From CAZMHL01 sp045605445 (GTDB taxonomy: Bacteria > Bacillota > Clostridia > RGIG6154), in assembly GCA_045605445.1 (NCBI GenBank), contig JAZUPZ010000046.1, positions 14,585-78,584 on the forward strand: a DNA stretch of 64,000 nt, read 5' to 3'. Under the pieces are notes generated by a model, which did no database searches, was not told where the DNA came from, and saw only the letters and a list, made by a program, of their open reading frames with translations. The translations under genes were made by a program, and so were the position numbers. Position 1 is the stretch's first letter, and each line of letters opens with the position of its first letter. Below, piece by piece: positions 47,978 to 55,499 of this stretch.

Positions 47978-48184
47978 ATGAGCAACATATTTGTAAGAAT
48001 TATTGATATGCCCACATCGGTAAAAGGTTACACAGCCCTCGATTCCGAAGGCGACTATAATATTTATATAAATGCAAGAATGTCAAAAAATCAGCAAATA
48101 ACTACCTATTATCACGAAAGAAAGCATATCGCAAATAACGATTTTTCAGACACAAGAACTATAATTGAAGCCGAAGCAATTTAG
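47978..48184 (+). CDS. Short ImmA/IrrE-like metallopeptidase
   Basis: 68 residues from ATG 47978 after TTGGAGG. YYHERKHIANNDF carries HERKH, fitting the HExxH zinc motif, and a following acidic IEAEAI could give the third ligand. Typical ImmA proteins are about 150-190 residues; short phage forms also exist, so it is either a minimal version or truncated. The next 12 bases lead straight into a dispersed repeat, which may have cut the gene. In ICE and phage systems ImmA cleaves the partner repressor to induce the element; that role is inferred from order and motif. Confidence 0.65.
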   Translation: MSNIFVRIIDMPTSVKGYTALDSEGDYNIYINARMSKNQQITTYYHERKHIANNDFSDTRTIIEAEAI

Positions 48185-48196
48185 CTTTGGCGCAAA

Positions 48197-48320
48197 CAGT
48201 CGAAAAAGTCGGTTTACCGCAAGAAAAAATTAAAAATGCGGTGCCCGGAGATTTTCGACAAACCGAAAACAAATGTTTAAAACAGAGCCGTTTCTTAAGG
48301 GAAACGGCTCTGTTTTTTTG
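48197..48320. repeat. Three-hairpin dispersed repeat, short copy (hairpins A and B only)
   Basis: Begins CAGTCGAAAAAGTCGG, with inner CCGCA / TGCGG and the outer partner TTTTCGAC (hairpin A), then ACAGAGCCGTTTC / GAAACGGCTCTGT plus seven T's (hairpin B), which is also an excellent terminator for the repressor operon. Hairpin C is missing. The stretch 48321-48435 shows nothing else recognisable. Confidence 0.8.
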
Positions 48321-48435
48321 CATAATATAGTTTTTTCGTCATCGGTCGGCAGAATATAACGGCACCCCCGGCTGTGTTTTTGTTGCGAAAAACGATTTAT
48401 TTATGATAAATATGGTAAAATCGCCCTTTATCCGA

Positions 48436-48464
48436 TTGACAAAAGCAGGTTCGGGTGATAAAAT
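48436..48464 (+). promoter_or_regulatory. Sigma-A promoter for the KDPG aldolase gene
   Basis: TTGACA (48436-48441), 17-base spacer ending GGGTGA, TAAAAT (48459-48464). Confidence 0.8.
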
Positions 48465-48516
48465 TATGGTAAGTAAATTTGATTTATTTTAATTAAATAA
48501 TAAAGGAGTTTTGAAA

Positions 48517-49479
48517 ATGGAATTGATTAAACAAATTTCAAACATTGGTATCGTTCCTGTAATTAAAATTAAGGACATAAGCAAGGCTGTTCCGCTTGCA
48601 AAAGCGTTGATCGACGGCGGACTTCCCATTGCAGAAGTAACCTTCAGAGCTGCTGATGCCGACAAGGCAATCAAAGCAATGTCCGATGCTTATCCTGAAA
48701 TGATAATCGGCGCAGGTACGGTTCTTACAATCGAACAGGCTGCAAAAGCAAAGGAATGCGGTGCAAAATTTATCGTTGCTCCGGGCTTCAATCCTAAAGT
48801 TGTTCAGTGGTGTCTTGATAACGATATTCTTGTAACACCGGGTATTTCAACTCCCTCTGAAATAGAACAGGCTCTTGAAATGGGTCTTAAAACAGTTAAG
48901 TTCTTCCCTGCTGAACAGAGCGGCGGAATTGCAAAAATCAAGGCTATGGCTGCTCCTTACGGCGATGTTACCTTTATGCCTACCGGCGGAATTGGCCTTG
49001 ACAATATGAATGATTATCTTTCATTCAAAAAAATCGTTGCCTGCGGCGGAAGCTTTATGGTAAAAGAAGATTTAATCGACAATTGCGAATGGGATAAAAT
49101 TACAGACCTTACCAAAAAAGCTGTTGCAAAAATGCTCGACTTCAAATTTGCACATATCGGTATTAACAATGCAAACGAAGAAGAAGCAATCAAATCTGCA
49201 AAAATGCTTTCACTTGTTACAGGAATGCCTTTCACAAAGGAAAGCGCAAAGGGCATCTTTGTAGGAACAGACTTTGAAGTTATGAAATCAAAAGGACCGG
49301 GAACAAACGGTCACATCGGAATTAAAACCAATAATGTTGACAGAGCAGTTTACCACCTTTCAAAGCTTGGCGTTGAATTCGACGAAACAACTGCAATGTA
49401 TAACGACGACGGTTCAAGAAAATTCATTTATGTAAAAGACGAAATTGCAGGCTTTATGATTCATATCGTTCAGGCGTAA
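48517..49479 (+). CDS. eda: KDPG/KHG aldolase fused to a glyoxalase-like (VOC) domain
   Basis: 320 residues from ATG 48517, seven bases after AAAGGAG. Residues 1-205 form the class I aldolase barrel: Glu40 in PIAEVTFR, GAGTVL (65-70), the Schiff-base Lys128 in TVKFFPAE and GGIGLDN. It cleaves 2-keto-3-deoxy-6-phosphogluconate to pyruvate and glyceraldehyde-3-phosphate. Residues 206-320 are an added VOC-type fold (FAHIGINNANEEEA then GHIGIKTNNVDRAVYHLSKLGVEF then GFMIHIVQA). Most Eda proteins stop at about 210, so the extension is a fusion. The partner kinase kdgK follows, separated by a palindromic repeat. Confidence 0.93.
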   Translation: MELIKQISNIGIVPVIKIKDISKAVPLAKALIDGGLPIAEVTFRAADADKAIKAMSDAYPEMIIGAGTVLTIEQAAKAKECGAKFIVAPGFNPKVVQWCLDNDILVTPGISTPSEIEQALEMGLKTVKFFPAEQSGGIAKIKAMAAPYGDVTFMPTGGIGLDNMNDYLSFKKIVACGGSFMVKEDLIDNCEWDKITDLTKKAVAKMLDFKFAHIGINNANEEEAIKSAKMLSLVTGMPFTKESAKGIFVGTDFEVMKSKGPGTNGHIGIKTNNVDRAVYHLSKLGVEFDETTAMYNDDGSRKFIYVKDEIAGFMIHIVQA

Positions 49480-49499
49480 TAGAAAAATCGTGGGATTTT

Positions 49500-49605
49500 T
49501 CAGTTAAAAGATAAAAGTTAATAGTTAATAGTGTCGTAGCAAAACCTTGCGGTTTTGGTCATTATCTCTTATCTATTATCTCTTATCTATTATCTAAATA
49601 AAGAA
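49500..49605. repeat. AT-rich palindromic element between eda and kdgK
   Basis: Left arm AGATAAAAGTTAATAGTTAATAG, core GCAAAACCTTGCGGTTTTG, right arm repeating TTATCTCTTATCTATTATC. The core matches that of 23425-23562 except for one base. It ends at the GAAAGAGG ribosome site of kdgK. Confidence 0.8.
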
Positions 49606-49618
49606 AGAGGTACATATT

Positions 49619-50647
49619 ATGAAAATAGTAACAATGGGCGAAATTATGCTCAGATTATCAACTCCCGGAAACGAAAAATTCATTCAGGCTGATGAATTCG
49701 ACGTATGCTACGGCGGCGGCGAAGCAAACGTTGCAGTTTCTCTTGCAAACTACGGTCACGAAGCTGAATTCGTAACAAAAGTTCCGGCAAACCCAATCGG
49801 TGACTGCGCAGTTGCTGCTCTCCGTAAAATGAATGTTAAAACAGATAATATCGCAAGAGGCGGCGAAAGACTTGGAATTTACTTCCTTGAAACAGGCGCT
49901 GCAATGAGAGCTTCAAACGTTGTTTACGACAGAGCTCATTCTTCAATTTCAACTGCAAAAGCAGAAGATTTTGATTTTGATAAAATTTTCGAAGGCTGTG
50001 ACTGGTTCCACTTCACAGGAATTACTCCCGCTGTTTCCGATGCTGCTGCAGAGCTTACAGAAGAAGCTTTGAAGGCTGCTAAAAAACACGGCGTAAAGGT
50101 TTCCTGCGACCTTAACTTCAGAAAGAAACTCTGGTCATCAGAAAAAGCTCAGAAGGTTATGTCAAACCTTATGCAGTATGTTGATATCTGCATCGGTAAC
50201 GAAGAAGATGCTGAAAAGGTTCTCGGCTTCAAACCCGGTAATACCGACGTTACAAGCGGTGAACTCGAGCTTGCAGGCTACAAGAGCATTTTTGAACAGA
50301 TGGTTGAAAAGTTCAATTTTGAATATGTAATTTCATCACTTCGTGTTTCTCATTCTGCATCAGATAATGGCTGGTCAGCTTGTATCTATTCAAGAGATAC
50401 AAAAGAATTCTATCATTCAAGAGAATACAGAATTGCTCCGATTGTTGACAGAGTAGGCGGCGGCGACAGCTTCGCAGGCGGAACAATCTGTGGCTTCCTC
50501 GATGGAAAGAACTTCAAAGAAGCCCTTGAATTCGGCGTTGCTGCATCAGCGCTTAAACACACAATTCCCGGCGACTTCAACCTGGTTTCAAGAGCAGATG
50601 TTGACAATCTTGCAGGTGGCGACGGCTCAGGTCGTGTTCAGAGATAA
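49619..50647 (+). CDS. kdgK: 2-keto-3-deoxygluconate kinase (PfkB family)
   Basis: 342 residues. MGEIMLRLSTPG at the N-terminus, the substrate motif GGGEANVAVSLANYG (about 33-47), SCDLNFRKKLW and the C-terminal catalytic GGGDSFAGG (Asp of GDSF) define a ribokinase-type KDG kinase. It phosphorylates KDG to KDPG, the substrate of the adjacent aldolase, so the two form the lower uronate/KDG pathway. It is slightly longer than usual owing to a C-terminal glycine-rich tail. The codon choice and spacing are like those of eda; a hairpin terminator follows. Confidence 0.93.
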   Translation: MKIVTMGEIMLRLSTPGNEKFIQADEFDVCYGGGEANVAVSLANYGHEAEFVTKVPANPIGDCAVAALRKMNVKTDNIARGGERLGIYFLETGAAMRASNVVYDRAHSSISTAKAEDFDFDKIFEGCDWFHFTGITPAVSDAAAELTEEALKAAKKHGVKVSCDLNFRKKLWSSEKAQKVMSNLMQYVDICIGNEEDAEKVLGFKPGNTDVTSGELELAGYKSIFEQMVEKFNFEYVISSLRVSHSASDNGWSACIYSRDTKEFYHSREYRIAPIVDRVGGGDSFAGGTICGFLDGKNFKEALEFGVAASALKHTIPGDFNLVSRADVDNLAGGDGSGRVQR

Positions 50648-50675
50648 TTCTTTTAATGAACAAATAAAAAATAAC

Positions 50676-50712
50676 AGAACTCCGATGAATTTCATCGGAG
50701 TTCCGTTTGTTT
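50676..50712 (+). terminator. Terminator of kdgK
   Basis: GAACTCCGATGAA / TTCATCGGAGTTC followed by CGTTTGTTTT. Confidence 0.85.
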
Positions 50713-50742
50713 TAATAATTATATTAAATACAGCAATCAATA

Positions 50743-50771
50743 TTTACAAACTCCGGATATTGCGGTATAAT
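50743..50771 (+). promoter_or_regulatory. Sigma-A promoter very close to the acyltransferase start
   Basis: TTTACA (50743-50748), 17-base spacer, perfect TATAAT (50766-50771). The expected start near 50778 is only about ten bases before the GTG at 50788, so the mRNA is nearly leaderless. Confidence 0.75.
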
Positions 50772-50787
50772 TTTATGGGTGAAAAAT

Positions 50788-51795
50788 GTGGAAAACAAAA
50801 GAATTTATCTTTATGACAATATAAAAGGAATACTTATTTTCTTCGTGGTGCTGGGACATATGATTGAATATATAGCCGGCGGGCCTTTTTACAAAACGCT
50901 GTATATTCTTATTTATTCTTTTCATATGCCGTTATTTATTTATGTAAGCGGATATTTTGCAAATGCAAATCCGAAGAAAACAGTAAAAAACGTGCTTTAC
51001 CCCTATGTAGTTTTTCAATGCCTTTATGTAATTTTTGACAGACTGGTTTTAAAGGGAACAAGTGCAACAATAAGCCTTGTTGCACCCTACTGGCTTTTGT
51101 GGTATCTGCCCGCTCTTGCCATCTGGCGAAGCCTGCTCCCCTTTTTTGAAACAAATAAAAAAAGCAAAGCAATTTCTCTTCTTGCGGGAGCCTTTCTGAT
51201 AAGCTTAATTGCAGGCTTTGATGAAAAACTCAGCTATTATCTGGCGTTTTCAAGAGTAGCCGTTTTCTTCTTTTTCTTTCTTCTTGCTTATTATCAGAGG
51301 AAATTTATTCCCTTTGAAAAGCTTCTTGAACTTAAGAAAAAGAAGTGGCTTAAGGTAACAGTAGCCTTAATTGCGCTTGTTTTCGTTTCTGTGGGAATAA
51401 TCTTCAACCAAAGCATAAAAAATGCCTGGTTTCAGGGGGCATATGCCTACAGCATTCTTGAATACAACGTTTTTATAAGACTGGCAATAATGCTTTGTGC
51501 TCTGGCGTTTATCGCTCTGTTCCACCTGTTTGTTACCAATAAAAAAATTCCGCTCCTTTCCTATGTGGGTCAGAACAGTATCTTCGTTTTTCTGCTTCAT
51601 GGGTTTGTGGTAAAGCTGGTTGATAAATTTGAAATACATAAGCTTTTAAATTGTAATTTTTTGCTGATAGTGCTGCTGTCTGTTCTGATTGTTGCGCTCT
51701 TTGCAAACAAATATACTGTAAAAATATTGAAACCGCTGGTTCAGTTTCCTGAAAGGAGAATAAAAAATGGAAATAATTCTTGCAACGAACAATAA
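50788..51795 (+). CDS. Acyltransferase 3-family membrane protein
   Basis: 335 residues from GTG 50788 (site GGGTGA); GTG at 50779 is an alternative. About ten hydrophobic helices are present. The N-terminal RIYLYDNIKGILIFFVVLGHM has the family's Asp-x2-KG and catalytic-type His, and SFHMPLFIYVSGYF follows. The family O-acetylates surface polysaccharides or sugars at the membrane. In this window acetyl-removing esterases are also encoded, so the cell adds and removes acetyl groups. The 3' end overlaps rdgB by 29 bases. Confidence 0.85.
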   Translation: MENKRIYLYDNIKGILIFFVVLGHMIEYIAGGPFYKTLYILIYSFHMPLFIYVSGYFANANPKKTVKNVLYPYVVFQCLYVIFDRLVLKGTSATISLVAPYWLLWYLPALAIWRSLLPFFETNKKSKAISLLAGAFLISLIAGFDEKLSYYLAFSRVAVFFFFFLLAYYQRKFIPFEKLLELKKKKWLKVTVALIALVFVSVGIIFNQSIKNAWFQGAYAYSILEYNVFIRLAIMLCALAFIALFHLFVTNKKIPLLSYVGQNSIFVFLLHGFVVKLVDKFEIHKLLNCNFLLIVLLSVLIVALFANKYTVKILKPLVQFPERRIKNGNNSCNEQ

Positions 51796-52354
51796 AGGAA
51801 AGGTTCGTGAAATGAAAGAAATAATGGAGGGCACCGGAATAGAGGTGTATTCATTAAAAGACAAGGGTGTTGAAATAGAGGTTGAGGAAGACGGAACAAC
51901 CTTTGAAGAAAATGCTCTTAAAAAGGCAAAAGAGGTTGCAGAGGTAACAGGTATGATTGCCGTTTCCGACGATTCCGGCCTGGAGGTTTATGCTCTTAAT
52001 ATGCGCCCTGGAATTTATTCTGCAAGATATGCAGGAGAAAATGCTACAAGCCGCGAGCGAAATATAAAGCTTTTAAATGAAATGAAAAATGTTCCCGAAG
52101 GAGAAAGAGGGGCAAGGTTCGTTTCCGCCGTTGCAATAGTTTTTCCTAACGGAAAAAGCGAAATTTTCAGAGGCGAGGTTGAAGGGGAAATTTTAAGGGA
52201 AGAAAGAGGCGAAGGCGGCTTCGGCTACGACCCGCTGTTTTTCTACAAGCCCTTCAACAAAACCTTAGCCGAGGTTTCCCTTGAGGAAAAGGACAAGGTG
52301 AGTCATAGGGGTAAAGCATTCAGAAAATTAAAACAATACTTACTCGGATTGTAA
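51767..52354 (+). CDS. rdgB: Non-canonical purine NTP pyrophosphatase
   Basis: 195 residues. ATNNKGKVREMKEI (about 5-18) is the substrate-binding start; TFEENALKKAKE and AVSDDSGLEVYALNMRPGIYSARYAG carry the metal-binding acidic residues; GGFGYDPLF and the final SHRGKAF complete the Ham1/RdgB pattern. It removes ITP, dITP and XTP from the nucleotide pool. AAAGGAG lies within the end of the acyltransferase gene, in another frame. The 3' end touches a dispersed direct repeat beginning at 52353. Confidence 0.95.
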   Translation: MEIILATNNKGKVREMKEIMEGTGIEVYSLKDKGVEIEVEEDGTTFEENALKKAKEVAEVTGMIAVSDDSGLEVYALNMRPGIYSARYAGENATSRERNIKLLNEMKNVPEGERGARFVSAVAIVFPNGKSEIFRGEVEGEILREERGEGGFGYDPLFFYKPFNKTLAEVSLEEKDKVSHRGKAFRKLKQYLLGL

Positions 52355-52495
52355 TTTGTCCGCATACGGTGTTACAGCTCGTTGCCGTACCAACGTACTG
52401 TCTTCCTCGCTGTGCCTTGTCTGCGAACAAATTCCAAACCGAGCGCAAGAATATAATTTGTCCGCATACTGTGTTACAGCTCGTTGCCGTACCAA
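52353..52495. repeat. Paired 41-bp direct repeat with GCCGTAC...GTAC palindrome core
   Basis: The 41-base unit starting AATTTGTCCGCATAC and ending TTGCCGTACCAA occurs at 52353-52393 and 52455-52495 with one mismatch. Between them, TGCGAACAAAT complements the start (ATTTGTCCGCA), and CGTACTGTCTTCC completes a core like that of hairpin C in the three-hairpin repeat. So a palindrome of about 80 bp is followed by a half copy. The stretch 52496-52640 holds nothing else clear. Confidence 0.75.
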
Positions 52496-52646
52496 TGAAA
52501 ATTAAAAGAATATTTGCTTTCTTTGTAAAAGACATTGACAATAAGCGTTATAAAAGTGTATAACACACAATGTATGGAGATATGGAGTACACTTATTTTT
52601 ATAATGGGATAGGTGTGTTCTTTTTAAATTAAAAAGGAGAATGATT

Positions 52647-52810
52647 ATGAAAAAAATTATTTCATTGTTATTAGTTTTTATGTTGATTATTACTACAAAA
52701 ACGGTGATGAAGACACCAACTTCCCTGAAATCTTAAAATCAGAAAGTGAAATGAAGGGCATCCAGCAGCTTGTGGACAATTATCTTGCTGAAAAACCTTA
52801 CAGAAAATAA
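52647..52810 (+). pseudogene. Deletion remnant of a secreted protein (signal peptide joined out of frame to a C-terminal tail)
   Basis: After AAAAAGGAGA, ATG 52647 opens a signal-peptide-like sequence (MKKIISLLLVFMLIITT), then the frame stops after 29 codons. One base over, a second frame reads YKNGDEDTNFPEILKSESEM then KGIQQLVDNYLAEKPYRK and stops at 52810, and it resembles the tail of an extracellular solute-binding protein. The middle is missing. An internal deletion with frameshift of a once-longer gene explains this best. The ribosome site and terminator remain. Confidence 0.6.
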
Positions 52811-52867
52811 AAAATGCGTGCCTTATGCCAAGAGTACTTTAGAACACTTGGCAAAGGCACGCATTTT
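52811..52867. terminator. Long terminator hairpin
   Basis: AAAATGCGTGCC pairs with GGCACGCATTTT, and inside it GCCAAG pairs with CTTGGC. It serves the remnant gene and, in the other direction, the pspC gene. Confidence 0.8.
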
Positions 52868-52879
52868 CTTTATATACTA

Positions 52880-53071
52880 TTAAAAATTTTCCGGTTTGTC
52901 TGACATAATCAATGCCGCAATAATATAGGCAAGAATTCCAGAACCTCCCCAGAGAGTGAATAAAACCCAGAGAAGTCTTACAACCGTAGCGTCAATATCA
53001 AAATATTCCGCAATTCCGCCGCAAACTCCGCAGAGTTTTTTGTCGGTTCTTGATTTATAAAGTTTTTTCAT
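52880..53071 (-). CDS. PspC-domain membrane protein
   Basis: 63 residues from ATG 53071, which follows AGGAGATGA; upstream in-frame codons have no site. KKLYKSRTDKKLCGVCGGIAEYFDIDATVVRLLWVLF is the PspC domain: a basic CGVCGGIAEYF amphipathic stretch and then a membrane helix (about 28-55). PspC proteins sense envelope stress in other bacteria; stand-alone small ones are common in Clostridia and have no proven role. It appears monocistronic. Confidence 0.88.
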   Translation of the reverse strand: MKKLYKSRTDKKLCGVCGGIAEYFDIDATVVRLLWVLFTLWGGSGILAYIIAALIMSDKPENF

Positions 53072-53134
53072 TAAAATCATCTCCTGTCGACATAATTTTA
53101 TCACATTCGGGCTTGAAATTCAATCAATAAAACA

Positions 53135-53282
53135 TAATGGTGATGTTTTTGGTTTGCACAAATGTGATGTAAAGTTTGCCGCTTCGCACTTGTGCGAAAC
53201 ATCACTTATGAAATAAACTTCACTATCGAAGAAAACATCACTTGCTCGCAAGGGCAAACATAACTGAGGTTGCAAAGCAACT
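53135..53282. repeat. Array of hairpins with GTGATGTTT / AAACATCAC linkers
   Basis: GGTGATGTTTT, TGTGATGT, GAAACATCACTT, AAAACATCACTT and GGCAAACATAAC words separate short stems such as TTCGCACTTGTGCGAA, CTTGCTCGCAAG and GTTGCAAAGCAAC. It has the same linker vocabulary as the right edge of the window (63910-64000). It reaches the tex stop codon and has no coding potential. Confidence 0.7.
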
Positions 53283-53284
53283 TC

Positions 53285-55423
53285 TTATTCTTTCATCGAA
53301 AGGGAAATTCTGTTCTTTGCCTCGTCAACGTCAATAACCGTAACATTAACAATGTCGCCAACCTTAAGCACCTCAAGGGGATGCTTGATATATCTGTCGG
53401 TAATCTGGGAAATGTGAACAAGGCCGTCCTGATGAACACCAATGTCAACAAATGCGCCAAAGTCAATAACGTTTCTTACGGTGCCTGTCATTTTCATGCC
53501 CTTTGCTAAGTCTTTAATTGACATAACGTCGGTACGAAGTATCGGCTTTTCAAGAGAATCACGAATATCTCTGCCGGGCTTTTCCAGCTCTTCGGCAATG
53601 TCTGAAAGGGTAAGCTCGCCAACCCCGCAAAGCTCCGCAACTTCTTTAATGCCTTTTGAAATAACCTTTTCCTTAAGTCCCGAAAGCTTGTTTTCCTTAA
53701 CGTCTTTTTCGCTGTAGCCAAAAATTTCAAGGAGCTTCTGAGCCGCTTTGTATGATTCGGGATGAACGGCGGTGTTGTCTAAAATATTGTTGCTTTCGGG
53801 AATGCGTAAAAAGCCGGCACACTGCTCAAAGGCTTTAGGTCCCAGCTTGGGTACTTTTTTAAGCTGTGCTCTTGAGGTGAAAGCCCCGTTTTCCGCTCTG
53901 TAGGTCATAATGTTCTGAGCCGTTGCCGAGGTAATGCCTGCAACGTAGGACAAAAGCGAAGGCGATGCGGTGTTTAAATCAACGCCAACACTGTTAACAC
54001 ATTCTTCAACTACTCCGCCAAGGGAGGAGTCAAGCTGTTTTTTCGGCATATCGTGCTGATACTGGCCAACGCCGATTGCTTGAGGTTCAATTTTAACAAG
54101 CTCGGAAAGGGGGTCCTGAAGACGTCGTGCAATAGAAACTGCGCTTCGGAGGGAAACGTCAAATTCGGGGAACTCTGTCGCTCCTAATTCCGAAGCCGAA
54201 TAAACCGAAGCCCCTGCCTCGTTGGTCATAACGTAGGAAACGGGGACGTCGAGCTCCTTTATAAGCTCTGCAACAAAAATTTCCGACTCCTTCGAGGCGG
54301 TTCCGTTGCCTATGGAAATAATCTCAACACCATGCTTCTTAATAAGGGCTGTAAGGGTTTTCTTTGCCTCTTCGGTTTTGTTCTGCGGGGGCGTTGGGTA
54401 AACCACGCAGGTGTCAAGAACGTTGCTTAAAGGGTCAACAACCGCAATTTTACATCCGGTTCTGTATGCCGGGTCAAAGCCCATTGTAACCTTGCCTTTA
54501 ATGGGCGGCTGCATTAAATATGATTTTAAATTTTTGCCGAAAACGTCAATAGCTTTTTCCGAAGCCTTTTGAGTAAGTTCCGATCTTATTTCCCTTTCAA
54601 GCGAGGGGAAAATAAGTCTTTTGAAGCTGTCGAGAATAATTTCGTTCATAAGAGAAGGGCAGGCGGAATTTTTCTTAACAAAAAGCCTTGTTAAAGAATA
54701 AATGCAGGCGTCCTCGTCTGGAATAACCGAAACCTTTAAAATTTCTTCTTTTTCGCCACGGTTCATTGCAAGAATTCTGTGACCGGGAACGGTTTTAAGG
54801 GGCTCGTTGTAGTCGTAATACATTTTGTAAACAGAATCCTCTTCCGTGTCTGCTTTCGACTGAATAAGCCCACTCTTGTTAAGAATTCTTTTAAGATACT
54901 TTCTTCCGTCGGCAGAGTCGGAAATGTTTTCCGCAATAATGTCCTTTGCGCCGTTAATGGCGTCTTCAGCCGTCGGCACTTCGTCGGTTATAAACCTTTC
55001 TGCTTCTTTTAAAATGTTGCTTATGTCTGTTCCCTGAGCAAAAATAATGTCAGAAAGGGGTTCAAGTCCTCTCTCCTTTGCAACAGAGGCTCTCGTTTTC
55101 TTTTTCTGCTTGAAGGGACGGTATAAATCCTCAAGAGTTGAAAGGGTCTGCGTCTCGGCAATTGCCTTTGAAAGCTCTTCGGTAAGCTTGCCCTGGCCTT
55201 CGATTGAGGAGATAATTTCCTCCTTCCTTTTTTCAAGGTTGCGAAGATAGGTAAGACGGTCGTTTAACTTTCTTAAAACCTGGTCATCGCAGGAGTTTGT
55301 AAGCTCCTTTCTGTAACGGGCAATAAAGGGAATGGTGTTTCCCTCGTCAATAAGCGTAACAATGTTGCCCACAAATTTTTCCTTAATTTCAAATTCTTCT
55401 GCAAGTACTTTAATAATGTCCAT
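53285..55423 (-). CDS. tex: Tex-family RNA-binding transcription accessory protein
   Basis: 712 residues from ATG 55423 after GGGAG. The N-terminal HTH/YqgF-like parts include IPFIARYRKELTNSCDDQVLR and LEDLYRPFKQKKKTRA (family signature). A YqgF-fold core carries DPAYRTGCKIAVVD. A helix-hairpin-helix region follows (VGVDLNTASPSLLSYVAGI, KVPKLGPKAFEQCAGFLRI), and a C-terminal S1 domain (KMTGTVRNVIDFGAFVDIGVHQDGLVHISQI) binds RNA. Tex affects transcription and translation of stress genes. It is probably monocistronic. Confidence 0.95.
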   Translation of the reverse strand: MDIIKVLAEEFEIKEKFVGNIVTLIDEGNTIPFIARYRKELTNSCDDQVLRKLNDRLTYLRNLEKRKEEIISSIEGQGKLTEELSKAIAETQTLSTLEDLYRPFKQKKKTRASVAKERGLEPLSDIIFAQGTDISNILKEAERFITDEVPTAEDAINGAKDIIAENISDSADGRKYLKRILNKSGLIQSKADTEEDSVYKMYYDYNEPLKTVPGHRILAMNRGEKEEILKVSVIPDEDACIYSLTRLFVKKNSACPSLMNEIILDSFKRLIFPSLEREIRSELTQKASEKAIDVFGKNLKSYLMQPPIKGKVTMGFDPAYRTGCKIAVVDPLSNVLDTCVVYPTPPQNKTEEAKKTLTALIKKHGVEIISIGNGTASKESEIFVAELIKELDVPVSYVMTNEAGASVYSASELGATEFPEFDVSLRSAVSIARRLQDPLSELVKIEPQAIGVGQYQHDMPKKQLDSSLGGVVEECVNSVGVDLNTASPSLLSYVAGITSATAQNIMTYRAENGAFTSRAQLKKVPKLGPKAFEQCAGFLRIPESNNILDNTAVHPESYKAAQKLLEIFGYSEKDVKENKLSGLKEKVISKGIKEVAELCGVGELTLSDIAEELEKPGRDIRDSLEKPILRTDVMSIKDLAKGMKMTGTVRNVIDFGAFVDIGVHQDGLVHISQITDRYIKHPLEVLKVGDIVNVTVIDVDEAKNRISLSMKE

Positions 55424-55499
55424 AATTTTCTCCCTTTTATCTTTTTTACACACTTATATTTTATCACGAAAATGGCTTTGCGGCAAGAAAAAAAGACAA

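Noticed and set aside
52369..52563. 64-codon frame in the direct-repeat block
   Set aside because: It is composed of the repeated unit itself and has no start signal.
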